Of a stretch of 64,000 nucleotides of DNA, positions 16,637 through 25,657 are shown piece by piece. The position numbers were made by a program, and so were the translations under genes. Position 1 is the stretch's first letter. Each line of letters starts with the position of its first letter. Source of the stretch: CALCKU01 sp964654665 (lineage in GTDB: Bacteria; Pseudomonadota; Alphaproteobacteria; Caulobacterales; Maricaulaceae); assembly GCA_964654665.1 (NCBI GenBank), contig CAZZKV010000002.1, positions 1 through 64,000 on the forward strand, given 5' to 3'. The notes beneath the pieces are model-generated. The model searched no databases. It was given only the letters and a program-made list of their open reading frames with translations, and was not told the DNA's origin.

Positions 16637-18091
16637 ATGGGAAAAACGGTACTTATTGTTGATGATGACCCGACCCAACGTCGGTTGTTACAAGCGGTTG
16701 TCGAGAAAAGCGGGTTTTCAACCCTGCAAGCTGATGGCGGTGACGCAGCTCTGGATATCGCCTTGGGCGCTGATGGGCAAAATATCCATGTTATGTTGCT
16801 CGATCTTGTCATGCCGGGCAAAGACGGTATGCAAACCTTGACCGAGCTTATGCAAAAACGTCCCGACTTTCCTGTCATTGTTTTAACGGGCAAGGGCAGT
16901 ATTGATACAGTTGTTCAGGCAATGAAAACTGGCGCGCGTGATTTTGTGGTCAAACCGGCTGCGCCGGAACGCATTATCGTGTCTATTCGCAATGCCCTTG
17001 AAATCAACACATTGGCCGGAGAAGTCACCCGACTTAAGAAAACAAAATCGGGTGGATTGCAATTTTCCGATCTTATAAGCAATGCTTCATCAATGCGCAG
17101 TGTTATTGCCATGGGCGAGCGCGGGGCAAAAGCCAGTATTCCCATTCTTATTACCGGCGAATCTGGTGTGGGTAAGGAAGTGATCGCGCGGGCCATCCAA
17201 GGGGCTTCCGAACGGGCGGGTAGCCCTTTTATTACTGTTAATTGCGGCGCGATTCCTGAAAACCTTGTCGAGTCTATCCTATTTGGCCACGAAAAAGGGT
17301 CTTTTACAGGCGCTAATAGTAAACATTTAGGTAAGTTCCAAGAAGCCAACGGCGGCACGCTTTTCCTTGATGAAGTCGGGGAATTACCGCTGGATATGCA
17401 AGTTAAATTATTACGGGTGTTGCAAGAAGGTGAAGTTGACCCCATTGGTTCCAAGCGGCCTGTAAAAGTCGATGTCCGTATTTTATCGGCAACGAACCGC
17501 GACCTCGCCGACGCTGTTAAAGCCGGACGCTTTCGCGAAGATTTGTATTACCGCCTGAATGTTTTTCCCATACAGGTTCCGTCACTGCGCGAGCGGTGCG
17601 AAGATATTCCGGCTCTTGTAGAACATTTTATCAAACGGTTTAACGCCCAAGAACGCCTCTCAGTTACAGGTGCAAATCCCGATACGCTTGATATGCTAAA
17701 ATCCTACGATTGGCCAGGCAATGTTCGCCAATTAGAAAATAGTATTTTCCGGGCCATGATTTTGTCGAATGGTGTAACCTTATTACCTCAAGATTTCCCG
17801 CAAATTTCGGGCCTGACGCCCAATTTACCGACGCTAGCAACAGGCGAAGTTTTATCATCATTAATCCCCGATAAACAGGCCAAGACAGAAGACGATTCTG
17901 TTGATTTATTTGACCGTGATGGGCATCTGCGTACATTAGAGGACATTGAACGCGACCTTATCAGTTTTGCGATTGAAACCTATAGTGGACATATGTCCGA
18001 AGTGGCGCGCCGTTTGGGCATTGGACGCTCAACACTCTATCGGAAGGTTCGCGAACACGGCATGGACGTCGACACTGTACGATCTGCCTAA
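16637..18091 (+). CDS. Sigma-54-dependent response regulator, NtrC/TacA-like
   Basis: A 484-residue activator. The receiver domain has phospho-acceptor Asp56 (VMLLDLVMPG) and Lys in DFVVKPAAPE. The AAA+ domain has Walker A GESGVGKE, the sigma-54 contact loop GSFTGA (GAFTGA variant), Walker B GGTLFLDEVGEL and the RFREDLYYRLNVFPI block. The C-terminal Fis-type helix-turn-helix includes EVARRLGIGRSTLYRKV. Layout and receiver sequence resemble Caulobacter TacA, which activates stalk and polarity genes, but that assignment is inference. No histidine kinase is adjacent. Start 16637 is chosen for AAAGG upstream; alternatives are 16628 and 16631. Confidence 0.9.
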   Translation: MGKTVLIVDDDPTQRRLLQAVVEKSGFSTLQADGGDAALDIALGADGQNIHVMLLDLVMPGKDGMQTLTELMQKRPDFPVIVLTGKGSIDTVVQAMKTGARDFVVKPAAPERIIVSIRNALEINTLAGEVTRLKKTKSGGLQFSDLISNASSMRSVIAMGERGAKASIPILITGESGVGKEVIARAIQGASERAGSPFITVNCGAIPENLVESILFGHEKGSFTGANSKHLGKFQEANGGTLFLDEVGELPLDMQVKLLRVLQEGEVDPIGSKRPVKVDVRILSATNRDLADAVKAGRFREDLYYRLNVFPIQVPSLRERCEDIPALVEHFIKRFNAQERLSVTGANPDTLDMLKSYDWPGNVRQLENSIFRAMILSNGVTLLPQDFPQISGLTPNLPTLATGEVLSSLIPDKQAKTEDDSVDLFDRDGHLRTLEDIERDLISFAIETYSGHMSEVARRLGIGRSTLYRKVREHGMDVDTVRSA

Positions 18092-18101
18092 TATCGAACC
18101 G

Positions 18102-18995
18102 TTATAATTTACCCGCAAAGTCGATAATAATATCCGATAATTCGGCATAGACATCTTCTTGCAGGAAATGCCCGCCACCTTTGACAATCTTATGGGGTTG
18201 ATCTTTGGCGCCCGGTATATTTTTAATGAACGGTTTTTCCCCACCGCCCGTAATCGGGTCTTGATCGGAAAAGGCTGTCAGAAAAGGTTTGGTCCATTGG
18301 GCCAAAACCCCCCAGGCTTTCACATTATCGGCCACGCCGTCCATATCGGGGCTAATCGGAACAAGGGATGGGAAAATGCGCGCGCCTGCCTTAAAGCTTT
18401 CATCCGGATAGGGTGCATCATACGCCGCGACCACATCATCCGGCAGGTCATTGACTGTGGCCCCTTGAATAATCTTGCCGACAGGGAATTCGGGAACAGT
18501 TTGGGAAAAAGCAATCCATTTTTCAAACGCCTCTGATGGCTTACCTTTACCGATTGGCAATCCCGTATTACCCGCAATGACGCCGGCAAAACGATCTGGA
18601 TAAGCCGTGACAAGGCGCAATCCAATGAGGCCACCCCAATCCTGACAAAACAAAACGGCATTGTCTAAATCAAGCTGCTCTAACCATTCACTCATCCAGT
18701 CAACATGACCGCTATAGCTATAATCTTCGGTTTTAGCTAGCTTATCGGACCGGCCAAACCCGATAAGGTCCGGCGCAATAACTCGGTAGCCCGCCGCTGC
18801 AACCGCTGTAATCATATGGCGATAAAGAAAGGACCAACTGGGTTCGCCATGCAGCATTAAGACGGGGCGGGCGTCTTTGGGGCCATGATCAACATAATGT
18901 ATACGCAAGCCGTTCCCGAGCGTGATATAATGCGGAGCAAAATCATAATCAGGAAGCCTGTCAAACCGTGCATCCGGCGTGCGTAAAATATCCAT
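18102..18995 (-). CDS. Haloalkane dehalogenase, HLD-I type
   Basis: A 297-residue alpha/beta hydrolase. The nucleophile block is FCQDWGG with Asp119 followed by Trp120, the pattern of haloalkane dehalogenases (Asp plus halide-binding Trp), not of esterases (Ser). HGEPSWSFLYRHM gives the oxyanion region, SDQDPITGGG probably the catalytic acid, and GGGHFLQED the His. It is expected to hydrolyse carbon-halogen bonds to alcohols. The natural substrate is unknown. It has GGAG 8 bases before the ATG and lies 9 bases after a ParB-like small gene, an unusual partner. Confidence 0.85.
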   Translation of the reverse strand: MDILRTPDARFDRLPDYDFAPHYITLGNGLRIHYVDHGPKDARPVLMLHGEPSWSFLYRHMITAVAAAGYRVIAPDLIGFGRSDKLAKTEDYSYSGHVDWMSEWLEQLDLDNAVLFCQDWGGLIGLRLVTAYPDRFAGVIAGNTGLPIGKGKPSEAFEKWIAFSQTVPEFPVGKIIQGATVNDLPDDVVAAYDAPYPDESFKAGARIFPSLVPISPDMDGVADNVKAWGVLAQWTKPFLTAFSDQDPITGGGEKPFIKNIPGAKDQPHKIVKGGGHFLQEDVYAELSDIIIDFAGKL

Positions 18996-19004
18996 TCTTA
19001 TCTC

Positions 19005-19250
19005 CTAATTGCGTTGAGCTTTGACGATATGGCCATCAATCATATCCGAACCCAGTAATTTCATTGCCTCGACACGGTGCAGGCCTTCCTGCAAGACATA
19101 ACGGCCCTTGCCTTCACGCACATAAATGGGACGTTGTAGACCATTTTCCAAAATGTCTTCGGCTAAAACCATGACCTTATCCTCATCAAGGGTTCCGCGT
19201 TTAGCAGCCGGATAATAAATTTGATCGATGGGAATATCGACAACGCGCAT
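19005..19250 (-). CDS. Small ParB/sulfiredoxin-like domain protein
   Basis: An 81-residue protein consisting only of a ParB N-terminal-like fold: MRVVDIPIDQIYYP, then LAEDILENGLQRPIYVREGK and a YVLQEGLHRVEAMKLLG block that matches the G.HR..A motif of the family. There is no DNA-binding helix-turn-helix domain, so it is not a chromosome partition protein. Stand-alone members of this superfamily include nucleotide-hydrolysing or sulfiredoxin-like enzymes. It precedes the dehalogenase gene by 9 bases. Function unassigned. Confidence 0.7.
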   Translation of the reverse strand: MRVVDIPIDQIYYPAAKRGTLDEDKVMVLAEDILENGLQRPIYVREGKGRYVLQEGLHRVEAMKLLGSDMIDGHIVKAQRN

Positions 19251-19316
19251 AGACAGTCTTTCATTGTTTTACAACAGACCCTAGCCATCACGCGCGCGGG
19301 CTGCAATAAGAGAGTC

Positions 19317-19979
19317 ATGAAATTTGCCTTTACACCCGCTGACCCTGTGAGCTTGCCTATTATAGGCCATGATCGGTATTTTCCCGTAAGACGCATTTAT
19401 TGCGTGGGGAAAAATTATGCCAAACATATCACGGAGATGGGCGGGGACGCGGCCCGCTCCGAACCTGTGTTTTTTACCAAAGCGGCTGAAACCATTGTCC
19501 AGTCCGGCGCGAATATACCCTATCCGCCCAATACGGCCGACTTGCACCATGAAGTCGAATTGGTTGTCGCCATTGGCCCGTCAGATATAAATGGCGGTAT
19601 TTTCGGATATGGTGTTGGCATAGATATGACCCGCCGCGATATACAAACCAAAGCCAAAGCACAGGGCGGACCGTGGGCACGGGCGAAAAACTTCTCACTC
19701 TCGGCGCCGTGCTCGGCCCTCACCCCTGCTGAAAATGTGGACCTATCCAAGGCCCATATTGTTTTGCGCAAAAATGGCGATATTGTTCAACAAGCGGCAT
19801 TATCGGATATGATCTGGTCAGTGGATGAAATAATCCGGGTGCTGCGCGATGATATGGATTTACAGCCCGGCGATCTAATTTACACGGGCACGCCCGAAGG
19901 CGTCGGCCCGGTTGCGATTGGGGATGAGTTATCCGGTGGCATCGAAGGACTTGAACGGATTACGGTTCGCTTTGTCTAA
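19317..19979 (+). CDS. Fumarylacetoacetate hydrolase family protein
   Basis: A 220-residue FAH-fold enzyme. The core begins RRIYCVGKNYAKHITEMG, then PVFFTKAAETIV and HHEVELVVAIG with the acidic metal ligands, and ends with LIYTGTPEGVGPVAIGD. Such proteins act on 2-oxo acids such as acylpyruvates or oxaloacetate; FahD-like acylpyruvase activity is likely. Start 19317 is chosen because the longer frame adds 32 unrelated residues; AGAG lies close upstream. Divergent from the ParB-like gene. Confidence 0.88.
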   Translation: MKFAFTPADPVSLPIIGHDRYFPVRRIYCVGKNYAKHITEMGGDAARSEPVFFTKAAETIVQSGANIPYPPNTADLHHEVELVVAIGPSDINGGIFGYGVGIDMTRRDIQTKAKAQGGPWARAKNFSLSAPCSALTPAENVDLSKAHIVLRKNGDIVQQAALSDMIWSVDEIIRVLRDDMDLQPGDLIYTGTPEGVGPVAIGDELSGGIEGLERITVRFV

Positions 19980-19983
19980 AGGG

Positions 19984-20724
19984 TTATGCCACTGGATCAA
20001 CGCCATGATGGGCAAATCCTTCATTGAGCAAATCAATAGTCGCCACCCATGCGCGGCGCGCACTATCGGGATTATGTTTTAACACACCATCGCCGCTATC
20101 AGCGCCCGGCACCATAAAGGCATGGGTAGTCTGTCCATAGGCATGAAGCTGCCAATCACATTTGGCTTTTGTTAATTCCTCTCCTAATGCCGTAACATGG
20201 GCTGGCGGGGCCATGGGATCATCCCAGCCATGGGCAATCAGAACTTTTGATTTAATTTTTCTCTTCGGCAAATCCGGAGCATCCAATAAACCGTGGAAAC
20301 TAATCGCTGCCATCAAATCTGCCCCTGAACGGGCCAAATCCAGCGCGCATAATCCGCCAAAACAAAACCCCATCACCGCCATCGCTTTTTCATCAATTTC
20401 GGGGCGAGAGGCCGCCGCTTTCATACCCGCTTTCAGCCGTTTTAAAAGCGCTTTGCGATCCTCTTTAAGCGGCATCATCATCGCTTGCTTATCTTCGGTC
20501 GTTTCGGGCAAAGCCCCATCTCCGTAATTATCCAACGCAAATCCAACCCAACCTTGAGCCGCCATTTCAATAGCTTTATCTTGGGCAAAACCATCCAACC
20601 CGCCCCAAGCATGGCTGATCAGAACACAGGGTTTGGGATCAACAAAACTTTCGTCCCAAGCCATATAGCCGATACATTTTTGCTTTCCGTCCATATATTC
20701 GACGGGTTTTGTGACAATATTCAT
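19984..20724 (-). CDS. Dienelactone hydrolase family protein
   Basis: A 246-residue alpha/beta hydrolase. The nucleophile is a cysteine in MGFCFGGLCALDLA (about residue 121), as in dienelactone hydrolase. The Asp is in HGWDDPMAPP and the His in TTHAFM. A chloroaromatic role is not implied: no other degradation genes are near except the haloalkane dehalogenase, in a separate transcription unit. Good GGAG 8 bases before the start. Convergent with the FAH gene, 4 bases apart. Confidence 0.85.
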   Translation of the reverse strand: MNIVTKPVEYMDGKQKCIGYMAWDESFVDPKPCVLISHAWGGLDGFAQDKAIEMAAQGWVGFALDNYGDGALPETTEDKQAMMMPLKEDRKALLKRLKAGMKAAASRPEIDEKAMAVMGFCFGGLCALDLARSGADLMAAISFHGLLDAPDLPKRKIKSKVLIAHGWDDPMAPPAHVTALGEELTKAKCDWQLHAYGQTTHAFMVPGADSGDGVLKHNPDSARRAWVATIDLLNEGFAHHGVDPVA

Positions 20725-20859
20725 AACATTCTCCGCTTAATCATCGTTGTTGTAACCAAGTCCTGCGCGGCGTCAACTGCTGGAAACTTCTGGGTAAAAT
20801 TAAGAATATATTAGCCATATTCGGCGCAAGATTTAACCCATTATATATAGAGGTACCTT

Positions 20860-21780
20860 ATGCCCAATCATTTTATACCGTCTCTTATTGCCATCGCGGC
20901 TCTTTTATCGGCTTGCGCAACAGCGCAAGAAAATCCGCAATATAAATATAGCACCAAATATAAAGGCGATAGTCCCTATAGCACTGTAGCGTCGCAATCC
21001 GTTACAACATCCCAAGAGCATAGGGCTTCAACTCACCCTGTTTACGCCGCATCCACGGCGGGCACGACTCAACACGCCAGCTATACCCGCGTTAATCATG
21101 AATGTTTGCGAGCAGAAACCAACCGAGAACTTTTAGGCGGCGCACTGGGCGGTACCGCTGGGGCTATTGCTGGCAAGAAACTCATCGGCGGGACAAAAGG
21201 GACAGTTATCGGAGCCGCGATTGGCGGGGCAGCAGGATTTGGCATTGGCGATAAATCTATCCGCTGTGATCCTATTCAAGTTGCTGTGCCTCAACAGCAA
21301 GCGGTCATTACGCCAGCTTATACGCCGCAGGCACACCCAACTGCGCCTACTATCATTCAAGCCCAATCAGCAAACGCGGCCCATCCTACAACCACGCACC
21401 GCTCCGTCGCCGCGTCCCAGCCTTACGTAACAGAAACGGCCGATATTAATTTGGGGTCGACAGGCACCCCCGGCTATCATGCCGTACAAGCCGAGGCCGT
21501 AGAGTATGATTATAGCCAAAATACCGTAACTACCGCATCGACAGTCATTGCCGCGCAAAGTCCAGTAACCAACCCTACGCCCTCCCCTGTTCAATTAAAT
21601 CACAGCCAGCGTTCAACCGAAGCCCTATCCAGCCATATTGTAACAGATGGCGACACGGTGTATTCATTAGCCCGCACACGATGCATTGGCATTAATGATA
21701 TTCGGACATTAAACGCCCTTGGCAGCGATTACGGTATCCGTATCGGCCAAACACTCACATTGCCAGCGTCACAATGCTAA
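20860..21780 (+). CDS. LysM-domain lipoprotein with glycine-zipper segment
   Basis: A 306-residue envelope protein. A lipoprotein signal peptide ends in the lipobox LLSAC (Cys near residue 19). A glycine-zipper segment (GGALGGTAGAIAGKKLIGG onward, residues 92-127) could insert in or associate with membrane. A long Thr/Ala/Pro-rich linker follows, and the C-terminal 45 residues form a LysM domain (HIVTDGDTVYSLARTRC ... IRIGQTLTLP) for peptidoglycan. It probably tethers outer membrane to cell wall. Start has GAGG 6 bases upstream. Confidence 0.8.
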   Translation: MPNHFIPSLIAIAALLSACATAQENPQYKYSTKYKGDSPYSTVASQSVTTSQEHRASTHPVYAASTAGTTQHASYTRVNHECLRAETNRELLGGALGGTAGAIAGKKLIGGTKGTVIGAAIGGAAGFGIGDKSIRCDPIQVAVPQQQAVITPAYTPQAHPTAPTIIQAQSANAAHPTTTHRSVAASQPYVTETADINLGSTGTPGYHAVQAEAVEYDYSQNTVTTASTVIAAQSPVTNPTPSPVQLNHSQRSTEALSSHIVTDGDTVYSLARTRCIGINDIRTLNALGSDYGIRIGQTLTLPASQC

Positions 21781-21790
21781 TTTGACCTTT

Positions 21791-21829
21791 GAATATTTTC
21801 CCCGAATATTTTCCCCGAATATTTTCATT
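21791..21829. repeat. Three tandem 13-bp repeats downstream of the LysM lipoprotein gene
   Basis: GAATATTTTCCCC occurs at 21791-21803 and 21804-21816, and a diverged third copy, GAATATTTTCATT, at 21817-21829. They lie 10 bases after the LysM gene stop and before the pyk hairpin. They could be a variable-number repeat or binding sites for a regulator of pyk. Confidence 0.85.
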
Positions 21830-21869
21830 GAAATAAAAGGTGCAAAGCCTCCTAAAATAACCTAAGCCC

Positions 21870-21894
21870 AGCTCCGTTAATTACGGAGCTTTTT
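21870..21894 (+). terminator. Terminator-like hairpin overlapping the pyk ribosome binding site
   Basis: AGCTCCGT (21870-21877) pairs perfectly with ACGGAGCT (21883-21890) around TAATT and is followed by a T-tract that touches the pyk ATG at 21895. The GGAG in the 3' arm is the only Shine-Dalgarno for pyk. Thus one element may end the upstream transcript and also mask or provide the pyk ribosome site. Confidence 0.7.
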
Positions 21895-23307
21895 ATGCGA
21901 CGCCGCCTTGCTAAAATTCTTGCAACTGTTGGCCCTGCCAGCAGTGCGCCCGACACGCTACGCTTGCTGCATGATGTCGGCGTTGATGCGTTTCGCCTCA
22001 ATTTTTCCCACGGGAATCACACAGATCATGCCCATGTTGTCAAAGCCATTCGTGCAATTGAAAAATCAACCGGCACTCCCATTGCAATTGTTGCCGACAT
22101 GCAAGGGCCTAAAATTCGGTGCGGTGAATTTAACGGCGGTAAAATCGAGCTGCGATACGGCGAAACCGTCACACTTTATATTGGCAAAGACGGCGGGAAA
22201 GACGGACATATTCCAATACCGCACCAAGAGCTCGCCGATGTTCTAAAGCCCGGTAATGTCCTCAAATTTGATGATGGCAAATTAATGGTAACAATAATAG
22301 CCAATGACGGCAGCCTTATGAAAGCGCGCGTTGATGTTCCGGGTGTTTTGAAAAATAAAAAAGGAATCAATGTCATTGGCGCTGTATTACCCCTATCAGC
22401 GATGACGGATAAAGACCGCATTGATATGGCTTTTGCGCTTGAACAAAATGTTGATTATATTGCGCTATCTTTTGTTCAAACGGTCCAAGACGTCAGCGAT
22501 GCGCGGGCCATTATTGGTGATAAAGCCGGAATCATTGTCAAAATCGAAAAACCCTCGGCCGTCGAAGACCTTGAACCTATTTTAGCCCTTGCCGACGCAG
22601 CCATGGTGGCCCGGGGAGATCTAGGGGTGGAACTGCCGCTGGAACATGTCCCTGTTGTGCAACGGCAAATTATCCGTAAGGCCCGCAGCATGGGTAAACC
22701 CGTTATTGTTGCCACGCATATGCTAGAGAGCATGATTGATGCCCCAACGCCGACACGGGCCGAAGCTTCGGATGTCGCCACCGCCATTTATCAAGGTGCA
22801 GATGCCGTAATGTTATCAGCAGAAACGGCGGTTGGCCGTCACCCTGCAACCGCCGTAGCCATTATGGACCGCATCATCGGATCTGCCGAAACAGATCCCG
22901 AATTTTGGATTTACTTCAAACGGATTGCCCTGCCTCATGAAGCCACATCAGAAGACGCCATTAGCCAATCAATTCCGGAAATGGTGGAGATGCTCGGCTG
23001 CAAAGCCGTCTTTGGCTATACAGCCACAGGTTCGACGGTAAAACGCATTTCTCGCGAGCGACCGCCCTGCCCTATCATTGGCTTAACGCCTGATAAACGC
23101 ACAGCCAGCCGGCTTGCGTTATGTTGGGGCGTGCGCCCTATTGTTACAACGGATCCTGTCAATTTTGACGATATGCTCAGCAGCGTACAGAAAACAGCCA
23201 CAGAGGCTATCGGCGCAAAGCCCGGAGACCGGATCATAATTTCTGCGGGTGTCCCTTTTGGCGAGCCGGGTACAACCAATACGCTGAAAATCGATACGAT
23301 TAAATAA
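21895..23307 (+). CDS. pyk: Pyruvate kinase
   Basis: A 470-residue glycolytic enzyme converting phosphoenolpyruvate and ADP to pyruvate and ATP. It has the N-terminal substrate site (FRLNFSHGNH), IVADMQGPKIR, the EKPSAVEDL lysine region, MVARGDLGVELP, and the ATHMLESMIDAPTPTRAE signature near residue 280. The C-terminal allosteric domain is full length. The start codon directly follows a terminator-like hairpin whose 3' arm carries the Shine-Dalgarno. Confidence 0.96.
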   Translation: MRRRLAKILATVGPASSAPDTLRLLHDVGVDAFRLNFSHGNHTDHAHVVKAIRAIEKSTGTPIAIVADMQGPKIRCGEFNGGKIELRYGETVTLYIGKDGGKDGHIPIPHQELADVLKPGNVLKFDDGKLMVTIIANDGSLMKARVDVPGVLKNKKGINVIGAVLPLSAMTDKDRIDMAFALEQNVDYIALSFVQTVQDVSDARAIIGDKAGIIVKIEKPSAVEDLEPILALADAAMVARGDLGVELPLEHVPVVQRQIIRKARSMGKPVIVATHMLESMIDAPTPTRAEASDVATAIYQGADAVMLSAETAVGRHPATAVAIMDRIIGSAETDPEFWIYFKRIALPHEATSEDAISQSIPEMVEMLGCKAVFGYTATGSTVKRISRERPPCPIIGLTPDKRTASRLALCWGVRPIVTTDPVNFDDMLSSVQKTATEAIGAKPGDRIIISAGVPFGEPGTTNTLKIDTIK

Positions 23308-23316
23308 GGGCCTACC

Positions 23317-24660
23317 CTAGAACAATGCCGGATTCACTTGGGACTGCACCACTTTTTTAACTGTTAAACCCTGAACAATAATCGAGAAGATAACAACGAT
23401 ATAGGTCGCCGCCAAAATCAGGGGTTTATATTCGCTCTCGGGTAAGGATAGCGCCAGAGCCACAGATATGCCACCGCGTACACCGCCCCATGTCAGCACA
23501 GGAATCGCGCCTTTGGTGAAGTTTTTGAACGTCCCTAACACGCGCATCGGTATCGACACGGCCGTAAAGCGGGCAAGCAAAACAAGGGGGATGGCCAATA
23601 GAGAGATAAGTGCGAATTCGGGCGATAGGCCCAAGACTAGAATTTCAAGGCCGATGAGCAAAAACAGAACCGAGTTTAAAATTTCATCGACCATTTCCCA
23701 GAATCCGAAGAGATAGGTTTTTGTCTGTTCGCTCATTGCATAGGCCGCGCCTTTATTGCCAATCATCAGCCCAGCCACAACAACAGCAATCGGGCCCGAT
23801 AAATGGTGCCCTAGAATATCAATGCGCTGCGCAACAGCATAAGTGCCGGCAACAATGCCGAGTGTGATTAGAATTTCAATGGAATGTTCATCGATCTTGG
23901 CCATCATACGGCAGGCAATCCAGCCCGCGATAATTCCCAATATCGCCCCGCCAACCGCGTCGACTAAAAACAGCTCTGCAATATCCAAAATATTAATACC
24001 GCCGCCATGCGCCCCCGCCGCCGCATCAACCGGTCCGGCCAACATCACGCCCTGTAATCCGGCATGAGCGCCATTACCACTGCCAACGGCAATGGCAAGG
24101 ATAATCGTGAAAACAACAACACCCACACCATCATTAAACAGGCTCTCGCCGGCAATTTTAGCCTCCAGACTTTTAGGCATTTTCACGGTTTTGAGGATAG
24201 AGAGCACAGCCACCGGATCCGTCGGGCTGATTAAGGAGCCAAACACCAAAGCCCAAATAAACGGCAGGTCAACACCAAACAGCTTGGCGATATAATAAAA
24301 CCCGCCGCCGACAATGAAGGTTGATAATAACACCCCTAATGTCGCCATAGACCCAATCGCCCATTTGGCATCACGCAGCCGCCCGAAATCAACATGCAAA
24401 GCCCCGGCAAAAAGCAAAAAGCCGAGCATCCCTTTCATCAACGTTTCATTAAAATCAATTTGGCCAATGGCCCCTTGCAGCGTATCTGTCAAACCCAACA
24501 CGGGGAAAACAGCTTCAAGCCCCAAGAGAATAAAAGACGCAGCCAGCGCCATCACTAATAAACCAATTGTATGGGGCAGTTTAAAAAGGGCATGATTAAG
24601 CCATGAAAACAGGCCCGATAAAACCAGTAATAAAGCCGCAATTTCGAATAAACTTAACAT
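23317..24660 (-). CDS. Na+/H+ antiporter, CPA1/NhaP type
   Basis: A 447-residue inner-membrane protein with about 12 segments. CPA1 hallmarks are the ISPTDPVAVLSIL motif and the SLFNDGVGVVVFTI motif containing the ND pair for cation/proton exchange. WGGVRGGISVALALSLP near the C-terminus is also typical. There is no long cytoplasmic tail. It probably exchanges Na+ (or K+) for H+. GGAG lies 8 bases before the start. It ends 9 bases from the convergent pyk gene. Confidence 0.92.
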   Translation of the reverse strand: MLSLFEIAALLLVLSGLFSWLNHALFKLPHTIGLLVMALAASFILLGLEAVFPVLGLTDTLQGAIGQIDFNETLMKGMLGFLLFAGALHVDFGRLRDAKWAIGSMATLGVLLSTFIVGGGFYYIAKLFGVDLPFIWALVFGSLISPTDPVAVLSILKTVKMPKSLEAKIAGESLFNDGVGVVVFTIILAIAVGSGNGAHAGLQGVMLAGPVDAAAGAHGGGINILDIAELFLVDAVGGAILGIIAGWIACRMMAKIDEHSIEILITLGIVAGTYAVAQRIDILGHHLSGPIAVVVAGLMIGNKGAAYAMSEQTKTYLFGFWEMVDEILNSVLFLLIGLEILVLGLSPEFALISLLAIPLVLLARFTAVSIPMRVLGTFKNFTKGAIPVLTWGGVRGGISVALALSLPESEYKPLILAATYIVVIFSIIVQGLTVKKVVQSQVNPALF

Positions 24661-24735
24661 GAAACTCTCCGAATTGGCACACGGCCAATGATATAATTAT
24701 CTAAATATAATGGATAAATTTAAACAGAATAAAAC

Positions 24736-25587
24736 TTAACTATCCGTACCGAAATCAGACGCATCATGGCGTTCCGCCAAACCCTTATCATCCCATGTCC
24801 GGTTCACGCGTTGCCCACGTCGAAAGGCCGGACGGGCCGATAATTGTTTGGTCCAGCGCAAGACATGGGTATAGCTGTCAACATCAAGAAAATCTTTGGC
24901 TTCATATAATAGACCCCGGGCCATACCGCCATACCATGGGTAAATGGCAAAATCAGCAATTGTCAGCACATCGCCCGCTATAAATTCATTATGCGCAAGT
25001 TGCTGGTCCAGCACATCCATCTGGCGTTTCACTTCCATAGCAAACCGGTTGATTGCATATTCTATTTTCATCGGCGCATAGGCATAAAAATGACCAAATC
25101 CACCACCCAGATAAGGGGCGCTGCCCATTTGCCACATAAGCCATGACACAGTCTCAGCCCGCGCACCGCTCTCTTTTGGTAAAAAAGCATCAAATTTCTC
25201 GGCCAGATACATGAGAATAGAGCCGCTTTCGAACACTCTTTGCGGCTTATCTCCCGAATGGTCCATCAGGGCCGGAATTTTAGAATTAGGATTAGCCCCC
25301 ACAAATCCGGAAGAAAACTGATCCCCCTCTAGAATATTAATTAGCCACGCATCATATTCCGCGCCGCTGTGTCCCGCAGCCAATAATTCTTCGAGCATAA
25401 CCGTGACTTTAACACCATTGGGCGTACCCAGAGAATAAAGCTGCAAGGGATGTTTTCCAACCGGTAAATCCTTTTCATGGGTCGCGCCTGATACCGGACG
25501 ATTAATATTGGCAAAACGATTACCATCATCCTTTTGTTCCCATGTCCAAACATTTGGCGGGACATATTCTGAAAAGCTTTGCGTCAT
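24736..25587 (-). CDS. yghU: Glutathione-dependent disulfide-bond oxidoreductase YghU
   Basis: A 283-residue GST-fold protein of the Nu class. The family N-terminal extension (YVPPNVWTWEQ...FANINRPVSGATHEK) precedes the thioredoxin-like domain (LQLYSLGTPNGVKVTVMLEE, NPNSKIPALMDH) and a helical domain with LGGGFGHFYAYAPMKIEYAI. It uses glutathione to reduce disulfides. Full length. Good GGAG upstream of the ATG. Confidence 0.92.
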   Translation of the reverse strand: MTQSFSEYVPPNVWTWEQKDDGNRFANINRPVSGATHEKDLPVGKHPLQLYSLGTPNGVKVTVMLEELLAAGHSGAEYDAWLINILEGDQFSSGFVGANPNSKIPALMDHSGDKPQRVFESGSILMYLAEKFDAFLPKESGARAETVSWLMWQMGSAPYLGGGFGHFYAYAPMKIEYAINRFAMEVKRQMDVLDQQLAHNEFIAGDVLTIADFAIYPWYGGMARGLLYEAKDFLDVDSYTHVLRWTKQLSARPAFRRGQRVNRTWDDKGLAERHDASDFGTDS

Positions 25588-25657
25588 TGTCTACTCCTGT
25601 TTCGCGGACAACATAAGATAAAAATAACAGCGTAAACAGCGAAATTATTATGTGATT

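Noticed and set aside
19005..19250. Chromosome partitioning protein ParB
   Set aside because: Only an 81-residue ParB-like fold without helix-turn-helix; no parA or parS nearby.
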